64,000 nucleotides of DNA, taken from NCBI GenBank assembly GCA_903813345.2, contig CAIIXF020000004.1, forward strand, positions 6,095,525 through 6,159,524, read 5' to 3'. Origin of the DNA: Owenia fusiformis. Taxonomy: Eukaryota; Annelida; Polychaeta; Sabellida; Oweniidae. Position 1 is the stretch's first letter, and every line of letters starts with the position of its first letter. Below are positions 22,335 to 35,303 of the stretch, piece by piece. The translations under genes and the position numbers were made by a program. The notes beneath the pieces were generated by a model. That model saw nothing but the letters and a program-made list of their open reading frames with translations. It had not been told where the DNA came from and made no database searches.

Positions 22335-25300
22335 ATGGCGACAATGGTTTCGATGTATGAGGTTTTAAAAGAACGAGTACATGTAAGTTTGCACTATTTT
22401 TAAAATGTTCGAATTTAACAATCACATAGCATTTGTCAAGGAAGAAAATCAACCCCGACCTTTCCTTACACAGAGAGAGTGGGTTAGGCGGTGTGGGGGT
22501 GGGGGTGAGGGGGTTGATTTGTGATTTCATTTTTGAACAACTCGGTTCTGGCGCCTTCGTCCAAAACCGGCGCGACTAGAAAAGTTTTGACATCATTCAT
22601 GAGAGAAAATCTTCAATCTATATTGTTGTCTTGATTGTTATTTTGTGTTATATCTTCGGCTTCTAAGGGGCTGTCCAAGCAACTGAAACCTTATTGTTAG
22701 GAAGGTTAAATTATACGTTTTAAAAGAACCTATACGTGAGCGTGTAATATTCTGACCCCCGAGGATTGCTGTCCCGCTCTCAATTCACTTTTCTAAGGAC
22801 CTTTTTACAACATTTTCCGTACGCTTATACTCATCGGTCAAGAAAACACTACACGTTTGAGGACTTATCCAAAGAGGGCAATACTTCAACACGTTCACGT
22901 ACGTATATTTTTTGAAAACATGTAACTTAACCTTTCTACTATAGATGGATCTGTACGCAAAATAAATCATTCTCAATAAAATAATAAACTTTCCGATATG
23001 CATGATCAAACACTAACTATAGTTATTAAACACTTAGGTGCAGGGATGGCTGTTAATGCTGATTTGGTGTTTGATATCTTGTAAGTCAGGTTTTGCAATT
23101 CCATCGTAAATTATTGTGTATGATTGCGCAATACGGAAAACGTGTGTTGAAACACTTGGAAAGCTTATGATAGTATTCATTACCCATACCGTACATGTAC
23201 ATATACGACCCTTGATTTTTGCAGATATTTAAAAACATTCATTAGAGATTTATCAGAATTTCCAATTTAAGTATTTGGGCGACTATTTAGGAGTTTCAAA
23301 GGCTCAGATTACAAAGACAATACTTTCGATCTACCATACTTTAAAGAGATCTCTATAAGTATTTTTGCCATTATTATTATTTTTTAGCCATTTAGACGAA
23401 TCAGAAAAACAACACCATAATATTGATATACTCCAAAATTCCTTAAAGGATATCATTAAGGCATACTTTGAAGAGATCGGAAAATGTTTGCGAAATCCCA
23501 CATTAAGGATGCAGTACCTGGTCGGTTTTCACGTCTGTTTGCGCAGGTTTGACTTCCGGTTTGAGAAAGCTAGCTCCCAAGAACATCATTTTCGCATTTA
23601 GTCTTATTCAAAAATTATAGTTTATTTCGATAATGGTGTTTCCAGAAAAGAATTAAATTGCAAACATTTTATCAAGCATATTTTATCCCTTTCACTTTTA
23701 TGGAAAAACTTGTTCTTGAGTCGCAATTAGTGGATACGAAAATCAGGGTTCGAAAGGTGCCAGCTCTATTGAAAACTCAAAAAAGTTAAAAGATTTATTT
23801 TGGGTGGGTAAAATAATTTTTTTATGTAATTACCAGACGATCAATCCTCTTCATATTGCACTTGGATGATGATAACATCATAGTGATACATTGTAAAAAA
23901 TATGAGCAAAATCTAATGTCTGGAACTTTTTCTACGCTGACCTGGTACTGCATCCTTAAGCGGCCATTTTAAATTTTACGGGGCCTGAATTAGAAAAACG
24001 ATACAATATTTGCAATATTCTCTAAATTATCTTTCATTTGAGTATTATAAAGCTATACTTCAGAAAGATCTCAAAATCAACAAAAATTCCTGTTTTCCCG
24101 ATCCCCAATACACAGCCCCTGGGGGTCAGGCTAAAAAACATGGGAGATATGTGAATAGATAGATGTTTTGAATGTACTATCAAAATGAAAAACTTAAGCC
24201 TTTCGCTAAATACATTCCTGCCATTTTTCAAAGGTGGCGGGTATTTTTTGGGGTAACACTATTGATCAATATACATATTCCCAATAAATATTACGCAAAT
24301 TTGTCAACTAGTATTCGAGACGGACGGACGGACTGATGGACCGACGGACTGACTGATGGGTGAATGGCTTCACTATCCCTATACCGAACTTCGTTCGTTG
24401 GGATAAAAAACCACGTCCAATTTGAATTTCCGGTTTTAAACTTATTTAGGGGCTGAGCTTCTCAGGCTCAGGGTTCACCGCTCCTGCAATCAACGTAGAG
24501 TATAATTACAGGCATACTTGGTTGGAGTAATGCTTTGTGTAGGGATACTTTATGTCCAACAGAAGACGATTATGAAATCCGAGATCGGAAAGTCATGTGG
24601 TATACGGCAAACCGAGCAAAGAAAACCCTTCCGCAAGGGTTTAGGATATATACATCTAAAATACCAGGGGCCGGGCTAGGTGTATTCGCAGAAAAGGTCA
24701 TTCCAGTAGGTTACTATTTTGGGCCATATCAAGGCGATACTGTTCAGAGCATCGAGGATGTTCATTTGTTTGGCGATTATGCTTTTATCGTAAGTACCAA
24801 GGGACATAAGATGAGTTTCTCATTTTAGCCTTCCTGTTTGCCTATCTGTACATTGAATGTCTTTTGTCACCTTTCAATAAAATATTGAAAATATCGCAGT
24901 TGAAAAGAAATAACTTGAAGACCAAAAGAGGCGAAATACAAGTAATCAAGAAGGTGGATTAAACGAAAGTCTAGGTGAACTGCTTGAACAAAACCAATTT
25001 TGTTAATTTTGAACAGGTATACCGGAATGGTAAAAGGTACTTTGTTGACGCATGGAATCCCGACTCCTCAAACTGGATGCGCTATATTAATTCTGCACGC
25101 GATTTTATGGAACAGAACCTAGAATGTATCCCATATAACGGAAATGTACGTTTGTATACCATGACAAAGTTGCAAAAATGTAATACTCGATTTAGCCATA
25201 CCATTAACCACGTTTCCCGTTAAATCGCATTCTCCTCACATGTAAGCGTCAACTCGATGTCAACTTGGGAATAGTACTTGAGTAAAATTCATTCCCACTA

Positions 25301-26766
25301 AGTATTATACAGGGTGGTCCAAAATAGTGAACCCCTGCAACGGGCCATCTTTCCCTTATTACAAGCAGGAATTCGTTCATATTTTCACATGTATATGGAC
25401 AAGGAATATACGTTATAGATTCGATCTCAGAACTTATCAATATAAATTTTCTATTGGAAAAGGAGCATTAATACACAGGACGGACAACATAGAATGATTA
25501 ACTTGAAATTTATTAAGACAACCATTCAAAGAAAAATTCAAATCAGATTTGAAAGAATATTACTTGGACAGGTATTTAATTGTACTTTAGAACATTTAGC
25601 TATATCGTGTTTATATATATTTCTTCCTTTCTTTTCTTTTTCTTTATTCCTAACTTTCTAGATTTGAAAGAGTATTACTTGGACAGGTATTTAATTATAC
25701 AGATGCGAGTAGGTATTTACCACTTTCGCCACCAGGTGGCTAATTCGGGGGAAATAACATGGCAGGGTATTACAAAATTCCCTTAAACTTGAATATTCAT
25801 CAGTTTTAGTGCTTCTCTTTTCATATTATCCTTATGTATCTAATAGTTATGCAAATTAAAATATGTCCAGTGAAAGAAAATATTATCTCCCCAACACAAA
25901 AAAAGATAATTCACTTTTTGTGATTTTACAACATTGGGTCTATGGGGAATATCCCCAACCTAGAAGTCACATTTTCAAAGAATTTTCAAAGTTTATTAAC
26001 TCTTTTCAGAACCACATTACTAGATGTAATTTTACATGTACATTCAAAATATGACATCGTTTTGACTGAATTTTGATTATCTTATGAAGGAAATCATGAT
26101 TATTTCGACTCGCATCTGGTGTATTGTACTTTAGAACATTTAGTTACATCGTGCTTATATATATTTCTTCCTTACTTTTCCGTTTCTTTTCTCCTTACTT
26201 TCTATCTTTTAAAAACAGTTTGATATATTGTCATCTGCGAGAAAAGTCTAGTTATAAAGTACCCTCTTCTATTGAAGAGTGAGGGGAATATATTCAAAGA
26301 ATCTGCTGACATGAGAAATCGATTGGTAGAGACGGGATTGTTATATCAAAGTAACATTTTATATGTCTTTCGAATAATGTAATCCTATTTTCTTTATTTT
26401 ATCGCTATTTTCACTGTTATTGAAAATTGTATGTTGAATGTACGTTGGGCCCTAAAAGGGCATCAGTACAAATAAAAATCCTTTGGGGACGCATTTTACT
26501 CAAGTCCTATACGCCAATACACACAAGTTGACGTTAGTACGTGGGGTTTACGATGTTAAGGCACAAATATATTTCAGGTATACTATAGAAGCATTCAAGA
26601 TATATATCCTGGCCAAGAGTTAATGGTTTTCTATGGACACGACTATATCGAGAAACTAGGCATATCTATCCACAATTACTGTAAATGGTTTAACGGAACA
26701 GTACATCAAGCCATATTGTCAGATTTCATCTGTGGAAATCTCCATCAACAGAATTTAAAGAATTAA
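22335..26766 (+). CDS. Secreted-type PR/SET-domain protein, copy D (228 aa, five exons)
   Basis: Exons 22335-22382, 23038-23080, 24512-24789, 25017-25145 and 26578-26766 join in frame to 228 codons plus TAA. Exon 1 reads MATMVSMYEVLKERVH and exon 2 VQGWLLMLIWCLIS, completing a hydrophobic leader like that of copy B. The PR domain has GAGLGVFAE, YINSARDFMEQNL and ELMVFYG, then CKWFNGT. The cysteine of NCARD is serine here, while an extra cysteine appears nearby (NLECIPY), which may change disulfide pairing if the protein is secreted. Splice donors are good matches (GTAAGT at exons 1, 2 and 3). Confidence 0.8.
23507..23955. mobile_element. piggyBac-type MITE with TTAA target duplication
   Basis: Terminal repeats GGATGCAGTACCTGGTC and the complement of GACCTGGTACTGCATCC are each flanked by TTAA (23503-23506 and 23956-23959). 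Copy B at 10091-10110 shows the unoccupied site, CCCACATTAAGCGGCC. The 449-bp element carries no transposase frame. It inserted into copy D intron 2 after the duplication. Confidence 0.85.
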
Positions 26767-28138
26767 AAAATAGTGATCTACTAGTATTTCAGTTTGTAAC
26801 CTGTTATGAGATACTTTTAGAAGTATGTTTATGTTTATGTTTATGTATCTTTATTTCCACCTATGCAGATGAGTACATAATAATTATAAAGTTAATGTGG
26901 CAATATTAAAAATATAAAAATAAAAAATATATATATTTACAACGCAAACTGTGTTGATTTAATAGTTTATAGAGCTATAGCTGCAGCTCTTGTTTTTAAC
27001 ATGTGTTTGACACTTAACATTATCTTCACATACATTCTGTAGTCTAATGCTTCATTTTTTCCTAGTAAGACCTCCAGTAATAATTAGTAAGACGTATAAA
27101 ATGTGTTTTGAATTTCTCGGGGAATTTCATTATTCAGTCGCCACCATACCTTAGATACCTTAGGTTGTCGACCGGGAGCTCCATTTGGAAAGTTTGTAAG
27201 TTAAAGCCTGTTCGTGCAAAGGGATTTATTAATTCCTGTACCTGTAACTATCCTATTAAAAAGGAGACATCAACACTCTATTTTGATCGAAATCTCAATT
27301 TCCTTCTAAAATGGAAAAGGGTATAATAGCGTTTCGAGTGTTGAACTTGGCGACGTATTTTTTATTAGGCGAAGGATGTTTTCAAGCCTAAATGTTTTCA
27401 AAGAAGGTTGAGCATATCTAAAGCTTATATCTGCGAATCCAACTGTCGGCTATCGGCTATCACATTATCCTACTATGTGACCAACTCATTTAAATATGAA
27501 TGGAATCGTTACAGATGCTATTCCGACAGCTGAAAGTTGAATTCGTAAGTATGTATTTTAAAGTCAAGTTATATATCATTTATTTATGAATTAAAAGGAT
27601 GTAGATGTAGATGATTTGTTTTATTGGAATCGAGGCTTAAACATGTTTTAATTGTACTTGTCCAGCATACTGGGACTTCATGATTTTGACTGCTTTGAGC
27701 AAAAATGCGAAAGACTACAGGTAGAGGCAATCGACATATCAATGATCTATGGTATTTGTTGAACAGAGACTATTTTATAACCCGAAATTTCAATGAAAAT
27801 AAGAAAAACAGAATGCATATCTATCATCGATAACATATTTTATTTAAAAGTATGCCTAAGTATACAATATGTTGCAATTGATACTGTAGTAGGTAAAATA
27901 ACATGGCTACCATTTGTCGATTTTTGTGCCTTATATCTCGAATATGAGTCCCATTTGGAAAAATCTACATGAGAAAACAGAAATATCTATACAAGAAAAG
28001 TGGTGGGCATGTATGGTAGGCTGTTGTTTCTTAAATGACTAGAATATGACTTTATTGTAGACCCTGAAATTGGCAACAGTGTTTGGAATGTAAAGTTTTG
28101 TCACCTTAATAGTGTATTCAATAATCTGTATTGTTAGT

Positions 28139-28440
28139 ACCTCAGTTGAAATACTCGATTTTGATTGGTCAACGAGCGGTGAATAATTTTAACTGTACAC
28201 TGCGCAATGCATTGCCGGTGAATAATATTCCCAGCATTCCACTAAAATGATGTCATTATCAGACGATAAAATGGCCGCCGCTAGCACTAGCCGTTTCAAA
28301 AATGTTGAAGATGAGGATATTATTAGTCTCTTAGAGAGTAAAGACAGTCAAAATACGAAGAAAAATCTAAAACTTTGTACAAAGCGTTTAGTGGACTTCG
28401 CCCAGGAGAGTAATTTGACTCCATTGAGTTAACTTACTGC
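28139..28440 (+). pseudogene. 5' fragment of a Crypton/QRICH1-like repeat gene
   Basis: A short frame, 28247-28432, begins at an ATG and reads DEDIISLLESKDSQNTKKNL, then LCTKRLVDF. This resembles the start of the DUF3504/tyrosine-recombinase-like domain of Crypton-derived genes, where 'KNTKK' style segments precede an integrase-like fold. It stops after 61 codons with no recombinase core. I recognise only the style of the N-terminus, so the assignment is tentative. Confidence 0.35.
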
Positions 28441-28542
28441 CGATATACTGAAATACAACATGAACGTCTCGAGGGTCTGGATCCAACTTCAAGTCAACTT
28501 CAAGGGTCAGAAAAATCTAAGATATTCTTCGGACTAACAAAA

Positions 28543-28673
28543 CAATTATAGACCTCTCCATTCGGTTTACTGTCAAAATTATATCCCTCGACTGTAAACC
28601 TCGACCTACGGTCTCGGTTTACAGTCTCGGGATATAATTTTGACAGTAAACCTCTGGAGAGGTCAATAATTGT
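28543..28673. repeat. Long foldback hairpin
   Basis: The left arm (CAATTATAGACCTCTCC, then GGTTTACTGTCAAAATTATA) is mirrored on the right as its complement, ending GAGAGGTCAATAATTG, with a short CG-rich centre. It sits just 3' of the Crypton-like fragment and 3' of the metalloproteinase stop codon. Confidence 0.75.
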
Positions 28674-28953
28674 ATACAGTACATGTAAATAGTTTTTACA
28701 GATTCGGGTGTTAAAAACAGTTTTATATCTTGTCATCTTGATTAATACAATTATGTAATATAATCATATGTAACTGTATACACCCGCATAGGTGTCAGTT
28801 GCCTGTACATTGAAAATCGATATAATTGACAAATAAACAACTATGCAAACTGTATGCAAACTGTAAATAATAGACAGACACAATTGCAGCGTCATCTAAC
28901 ACAAAACAGCAGTCTAAAAATACAGAGTATCCGACACAATTTACATTATACAT

Positions 28954-31900
28954 TTAAAATTTCAACACTAATAGAAAAGATAGTCCAGCTATCAGAGGTA
29001 AAAATTGCGCATGCGTGGCACCACTTCCGTTTGTTTTACTCAAACCCTCTTCAGTTTCTATATTTTCATGTTCTTTGTCCTGAGATTCTAAAGGTTCTGC
29101 CCCCATGGGCCTTTCGACTAGACCATCTTCATCAATTGTTTGTATCCCTACTTCTTGTTTTGTATCTGACATTGCGGTATGGTGTGTAAGCCCAGCAAAC
29201 TGAATAGAGCCAGATGTTTTCGGACAACCATACCACCACTCAGCCGTTGAGCGTGGGTACGGGGCTGACGAACTCGAGTCGACTCTGAATTGACCGTCAT
29301 TGTAACGGTAGTAATTGCCATCTTTGAAGAAATACGTTCGCCCGTTTACCCACTGCATGGCGGAATCTAATGACTCTGGTAGGCCGTTCCAGATTGAGAG
29401 ACGTCTTGGGTAAGTTGAGTCGACGTAAGAACCTGAGTAACGCCAGTACTGATCTCCTGTAATAAGATAAATACCAATATTATTACGTTAGGTAGTGGTT
29501 ATATTCACACGTATACAACATGAAGTCATATGGTGTGCTAAGCACAAGTACCACATGTTTTCGTATCAACGGAATTTTACTGAGATGCCGTCACATAATT
29601 TAGATACTTCCTCTCAATTAAGATAAGAAAAATATTATTTGACTAAGGTATGAAGTAATGAAATAGTGTGTGTAATCAATTTTGATCAAAAAGTTCTTAA
29701 TTCAGTGAGATCGGAAGAGTATTACTGAATTAGATAAAAGTAAAATCATCTTACCTTTAACAAAGTATGTTCTTCCGTTCCCACTCCATACAAAAGCAGC
29801 GTCTACATTAGATGGCATGCCTCTGAAGCCGTCGATTCCAATCCTTCTTGGGTATCCTGCTGCCATCTTTTTGTTAACGAATCTCCAGTATAGTTCTCCT
29901 TTGAAGAAATAGGTGACGCCCCAGTATGCCCAATAAAGTGACGCATCTATGTTGTCAGGGAGACCTTCCCAATCATTACGGATTAGACCACTGGCCGCCA
30001 CGCCATAATCATTAAGTTCATAGTAATGAGCTCCTAAAATGGAGAATTTATAAGTATTTTGAATTGCCATAAAATGTATATATTACTTGTACTAGTCTAG
30101 TTTTTCATAGAAACTTACAATTATAAGTCTTAGAAATTCATGTGACTAAATGGAGACAGACGATTTAAGATGTACATGTACATATAAAAGTAAATGTACG
30201 CTTACCTTGAAACATATATGTCTTTCCATCATATGTGTTTGCGAATGCATCTGGCTTAGCCTTATTGCAGATGTCAATATCTGTTGATGTTGTAGTGATC
30301 ATTGGCTTTGTTGTAGTTGGCTTTTTGGTGGTAGTTGGCTTTGATGTCGTGGTTGGCTTTTTAGTTGTTGTTGAGGTTGTTGTCGTCGTTGGCTTTGTTG
30401 TAGTTGTTGGCTTTTTAGTGGTAGTTGGCTTTTTAGTTGTTGTTGTAGTTGTTGTAGTTGGCTTTGTTGTAGTTGTTGCCTTGGTAGTGGATGTTGGCTT
30501 TTTTGTTGTCGTAGTTGTAGTCTGTTGCCTAGCACCATACACCTCCTGTATTCCAACTATGTCATCTGAATGGAGCTCAAAGTTAGGCTGGTATCCCCGG
30601 TAAAATGGCGCCATGAGGGCATCGGAATCATCAGAATGTGATAACCCCAAGGCATGTCCGAATTCGTGAGCGGCGACTTGGAAGAGATTGATCCCGCCTG
30701 AGGTATCTAAGGTCCATTCTTCAGCTTCATCAAAATGTACGTCACCGCCGTACTGGGGAAAGAACGCATGCGCAAGTGTGCCAAATTCAGAATCAAATGG
30801 ATACCCATCACCGTGGTCGCCTGCAGAGAACTTTATCTCGATGTCAACGTTACTTCCTGCGGACCTCTGGGTAAAAGTTAACGGTGTGACGTCACTCCAA
30901 ACTTGAAAGCCTCGTTTTACTTCTTGGTCGACATAGTCACGTGCGAGATCGGGAGTATATACGAGAATAGAATACGTCAAGTCATTTTTGGGCCATTGGC
31001 TTCCTACAAAAGTTAATATTGTTTGGTTAGCATGACAACAGCAATAAGGAAATATGAGCACTGATAAGAGGATTTTTATGAATTCATGATGACAACATAA
31101 TACACAATAAGATCCTGAAAAGAGCACTTGATACACCCAATTGTTGATTCAAGTTCGCACTGGCAAGTGGTACAACGTGATACACGCTACACGACTGATA
31201 AGAATGAACTTACAAAAACATCTATACTGTCAATATGTGAATCACGACATTTTGGGATGAGTCACTCAGCATCTTAAAATTTTGTAATGGGAGCCAGTGA
31301 ACTTTGAAATTTTTATTCGTGATTCAGCTTTTTGATAGAGTAAAGCAAATTTGAAATACCAGTATGATGTGTTATTATGTTAACTCAATGTAGCATATAT
31401 TTTGATAATGTGTCATGCATTTCTCATTCACTTAGCTACACTTATGAGGCAGGCGGCCAATATCAAATCAAAGAAAATGTTAAGATGTAAAATTAGTCAC
31501 CAAAACACAAATATGAAAATGTAAAGCTTTAAACATTAAAAGATGACAATTTAAGTACAATGACTTGCATTTAGATACGTTTAAATTGTTTCCAAAAAAT
31601 ACAAATCAGCATTTTTGAGGATCCAATCCCCGACTAGAAATATGTATTTACGTTATATTTAGGGCGGGCCACAAGATATGACAGATAAGAAATAAGGCCC
31701 AGACTAGGTTTAACTTGTTGAACTACGTTATACTAAGCTAGTTCTTTTAGTCTTATATGGATTATTTAAGATTAAATCAAGCCGAGGACCCTTATGCAAA
31801 ATAGAAACATCTCATCTAAATTGATATCTTCACTGCAATATATGTGACAATGATATATGATATTTACCTTCTATTGCGTAACGTTTGCTTCTCGGAAGAT

Positions 31901-32844
31901 GGACCGTGGCGTCTGAGTTACCACATCTTGGCATCGCCATCATTTCTTTGGTTTTAGCATCAATCTCGCCTATAAAAAGAATATAATTTCGTAAATGTAA
32001 ATTATTTTTACATCCATAAATAAAAGCACGTTAGAATACAGATACTTTAAATACTGTTAATCTATCTATTCAAAAAACTTGTTCATTGCAATGTTCTCCT
32101 ATCATTTATGAAATGCATTCATAATACAAACCTCTTCTCTTAAATTACAAAAGGTATCAAAAATGCATAATGCCATTAAATGTAATTGAATTATTTGTAT
32201 ACCATGCATCAGCAATGGACTCCAGTAATATTTCCTCAAATACATGTAGTTTTAATTCTTCGATCCGATATCTTTGGACTTACCAGTTTGTTCTATTCCC
32301 GCCATTTTCTGGAAACGTTTCAGCGAATCCGTGATGTCAGAGTGTGTGATTGAGCCTAACTTGCCCCCTGATGAGGTTGAGGGCATGTGACCAAATCTGG
32401 TGAGGTAGTCCTAAAATATAGAAATCGATGCTCAGTTTACAGTAATCCATTTGGCCAATTCGATACTTTCTAAGACCAACTCATGTATTGATTTTAAGGA
32501 CTGTCAATAGATGACAAAACATTTATTGGGTTTAATAACATAGATGAAGATACATTTAAATGCATGTATAAAAATATCATCAAATTGATATTTAAACACG
32601 TTAGTATATAATTAGGAAGAGAAAATGTGATATTAAATGTATTAATGTAGCGAAAGAAAACATCCAAACAATAAGAAATCTGAAAGGATATCCCGATTAC
32701 AGAACAGCAATAAAAAAAAACTAAAATAAATTGACTTACCATTGCATCACCGTCGGACATTTGCGTCGTCGGCGCTGCTTTCACAATCGCCATACTCGCC
32801 AGGCACACGATCACGAGTACTTCTTTTAACATCATATTGAGCAT
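28954..32844 (-). CDS. Furin-activated, probably GPI-anchored matrix metalloproteinase (637 aa)
   Basis: Six exons on the minus strand (32740-32844, 32284-32410, 31868-31969, 30206-31003, 29755-30033, 28954-29456) join in frame. Signal peptide (LVIVCLASMAIVKA, 1 to about 23); propeptide with YLTRFG and the cysteine switch PRCGNSD (91-97); furin-type site RSKR (104-107); zinc protease domain with HEFGHALGLSH (224-234) and the Met-turn ALMAPFY (Met 242), all in one exon; an 82-residue Thr/Lys/Pro hinge (273-354), probably O-glycosylated; four hemopexin blades closed by C357 and C548; then a tail ending in a hydrophobic stretch (FLPLIAGLSFLLVLKF) with no cytoplasmic residues, as in GPI signals. 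It would cleave matrix or surface proteins at the cell surface. Vertebrate MMP17 and MMP25 share this layout; orthology is not claimed. Confidence 0.9.
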
Positions 32845-33074
32845 TTGTTCTTAATAAGTTAAAAATATTATATAAATAGTTTACAGTCCGGCTGTATTGT
32901 AAATCTAATAGATAAAGTATTGCAGTTTGTTAATTGCGAATGAGTTCTTCAGTTCTTCAGTTTGCTGCTTTAGTTCTTGTTCTTGTGTTGTTTTTGTTCC
33001 TTGTAGTTTTTCACATCAGAGGCCAGCTCCGTGTGTTAAATATTTTGTTTCTGATAATGTACAGTTAACGCGTG

Positions 33075-33082
33075 TATTTATA
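33075..33082 (-). promoter_or_regulatory. Candidate TATA box of the metalloproteinase gene
   Basis: TATAAATA on the minus strand, 231 bases upstream of the first ATG. Transcription would start near 33045-33050 and leave a 5' leader of about 200 bases. No other element was assigned. Confidence 0.45.
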
Positions 33083-33728
33083 CTAAAGCAGCCACAGTAG
33101 GTACACTTAAGTCGATAATTTAATTTCAATGTAAACCCATTCAAATCTTTTCAAGTCTACTCAAGCTTTTCAAATTATCGTGACAAACTGCGTCAATGAA
33201 TGGTCATGTGTTCCATATATGGATCTAATCCAGGGTCAAGTTGGGGATATACCATCATGATGCCCTTATATGGCAATGGGAATTCCCATTATGTATGAAT
33301 CACGTCGTCAGACTCGTCGGTCTGATTGATAACTTCCAAAGAACGGTACAGCATGCCAAATTAAGATTAAGACATACACAAGCGATTACATACTATATTT
33401 GTGATCAATCTTTTTGTGATTAATCTTTTGTCGAATTTTATTGGTTTAATGATAATTTGATATCCAAATCGTGTATCAATCATTTTGCGGTTGCAAGATT
33501 CTTTCTCGGGTTGCAGGAAAATACAATTGATGCAAAGTTGCACGTAGTGTGTTTCCTGATGTGTAGGAATCGAGAAATAACAAAACATTTCCATCAGTTG
33601 TTTTTTATCTGATTAGACTTACATAAAAGTTGCAATTTAAGGCACTAATTGTAGAAAACGGACCGATGAATATCGAATAAATCAAAACATTGAAAAACTG
33701 ATCCACAATTGTCTTAAAAAAGAGTTAT

Positions 33729-33934
33729 CAGGGGCGGATCCAGGAACCAAGAAGGGGGGAGCCCAAATTTTAGGTCAGAGAAAAAACTTTGGGCCCCTAA
33801 AACCAAAAAGTGGGCCCAAATTTTGAAATGTTGAGGCCCATTTTCTTCCGCAAAATTTGGCCTAAAATTAAAAAAACAAAGCCTTGGAAGGCCCATGAAT
33901 GACCAAAAAGGCCCACCCTCTGGATCCGCTACTG
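33729..33934. mobile_element. hAT-like MITE
   Basis: Ends CAGGGGCGGATCCAGG and, inverted, CAGTAGCGGATCCAGA enclose 206 bp rich in 'ggccca/tgggcc' phrases. The CAGGGGCGGATCC end is typical of hAT-type non-autonomous elements. Flanks share only GTTAT, so the 8-bp target duplication is not convincing. Confidence 0.55.
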
Positions 33935-35303
33935 GTTATTGCATTTAAACAATTGCTTTTAGTAATGGGTTAACATCTTCCTTTTTGTGATATTTACTCC
34001 ATCCCCAATTTACGTTTATACTTCAATTCTTAACTGAATGAACACTAACTATTTTCAACTATTCTATTTCTAAATCATATACTAGTATATATATTTAGGA
34101 TAACTTATTTATTGAACTCTGATACGATTACAATCGCACATAGGACGAAAAGTATAATGTTCATATTTAGATACGTGTAACATTTAGACGTGGTGTACAA
34201 GCTGTTGTTAATTTCAGTGAATCGGATAAGTGCAGGATTAGTATGGGGGTTATTACGTGGATTACAGGAAGATGACGAATTAAAACGTTGGATTTATGCT
34301 TTGATGATACAACAATTGACCAACTACTTGTAACAATGAAGTGGCAATCACTGAATGTCGACAAAACAAAGGTGAGGATATCCGGATTGATTTATGACAG
34401 CGCAACTTTTGATGACCGTTGAAACAATGGGATATGGTTAGAAACTTCCACATGGGGTAAATGGACATTGCGTCAATAGATGCGCTGGATGTTAATGTTG
34501 TTGGCGGTTTCGATCCCTGCCTATAGACAAAGGCTAAAGTGCAAATAAGGATGTACATGTAGACTTTGATTACATCCATTGGGCCAATCAGATTTTTTGT
34601 TCATTAATTGTGTAGCCACTTTTTGAAATAAATATTGCACTGGAACAGAACATTTCAGTACAAAGTGGTCATATTTTCCAAGACAGTACAGTTGCTAAAC
34701 ACACGTAGCTTTGAAATCTCGCTGAGATCTCGTTTTATTGAGACATTGGGAAACCTGCATTTTGATCAACATTTTCTGCAGATTCTGATTCTGATCTAAT
34801 ATTCAAATTGTGATCCTTCAAAGAGTAAATGAACTTTGAAAGGTCTTCTCCATTGTGTTAGCAGAGATTAAGCCTTACCCTTTTCAGAAAATTGACTTCC
34901 TGAAAATTGTATAAACAGGTAATTAACTGCAAATCAAGTTTTAATAAAAGATTACGCTCAGCTAGAATTCAAATATTAGTATGCTATCAAATAATTACTT
35001 TGCTTATAATATATATAAAATATTGTAAATTGTTTTAAATAATCCAATTTTAAATCTGTCATTTCGCTCTGTAATTTATTTATATTTCGAATACATGGAT
35101 GATTAGATGTCAGAACTAGAGTAGACATACCAATTAAGCCTCTCGACAAAATATTAAAAAAGTAATTAAATCAACCGTATATTGCAGTGTTATATTAAAT
35201 ACCTAGCGAAGCATTTGTATGGGAGTCAATTGAGCTGAAGATCGGCTATATATTTCTGTACGTATTTAGCGCCAAACTTTTGACATTTTGACACGACAGA
35301 CCC

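Larger units (their letters stand above)
17331..29827. repeat. Tandem segmental duplication, block 2
   Basis: Second copy of the unit described at 2962-16360. It holds PR/SET genes C and D and continues into the complete metalloproteinase gene. Block-specific differences include a piggyBac-type MITE (23507-23955), an extra segment at about 17650-18130 and internal repeats in copy C intron 4. It lacks the mariner insertions seen in copy B and at 14003. Confidence 0.85.

Noticed and set aside
25700-26117. Possible transposon in copy D intron 4 bounded by CAGATGCGAGT and its complement
   Set aside because: Inverted ends are only about 11 bases and the flanks show no clear target duplication, although copy B lacks the segment.
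30235-30603. 122-aa valine-rich frame on the plus strand
   Set aside because: Antisense of the Thr/Lys/Pro hinge of the metalloproteinase; low-complexity ACA codons read as TGT/GTT on the other strand.
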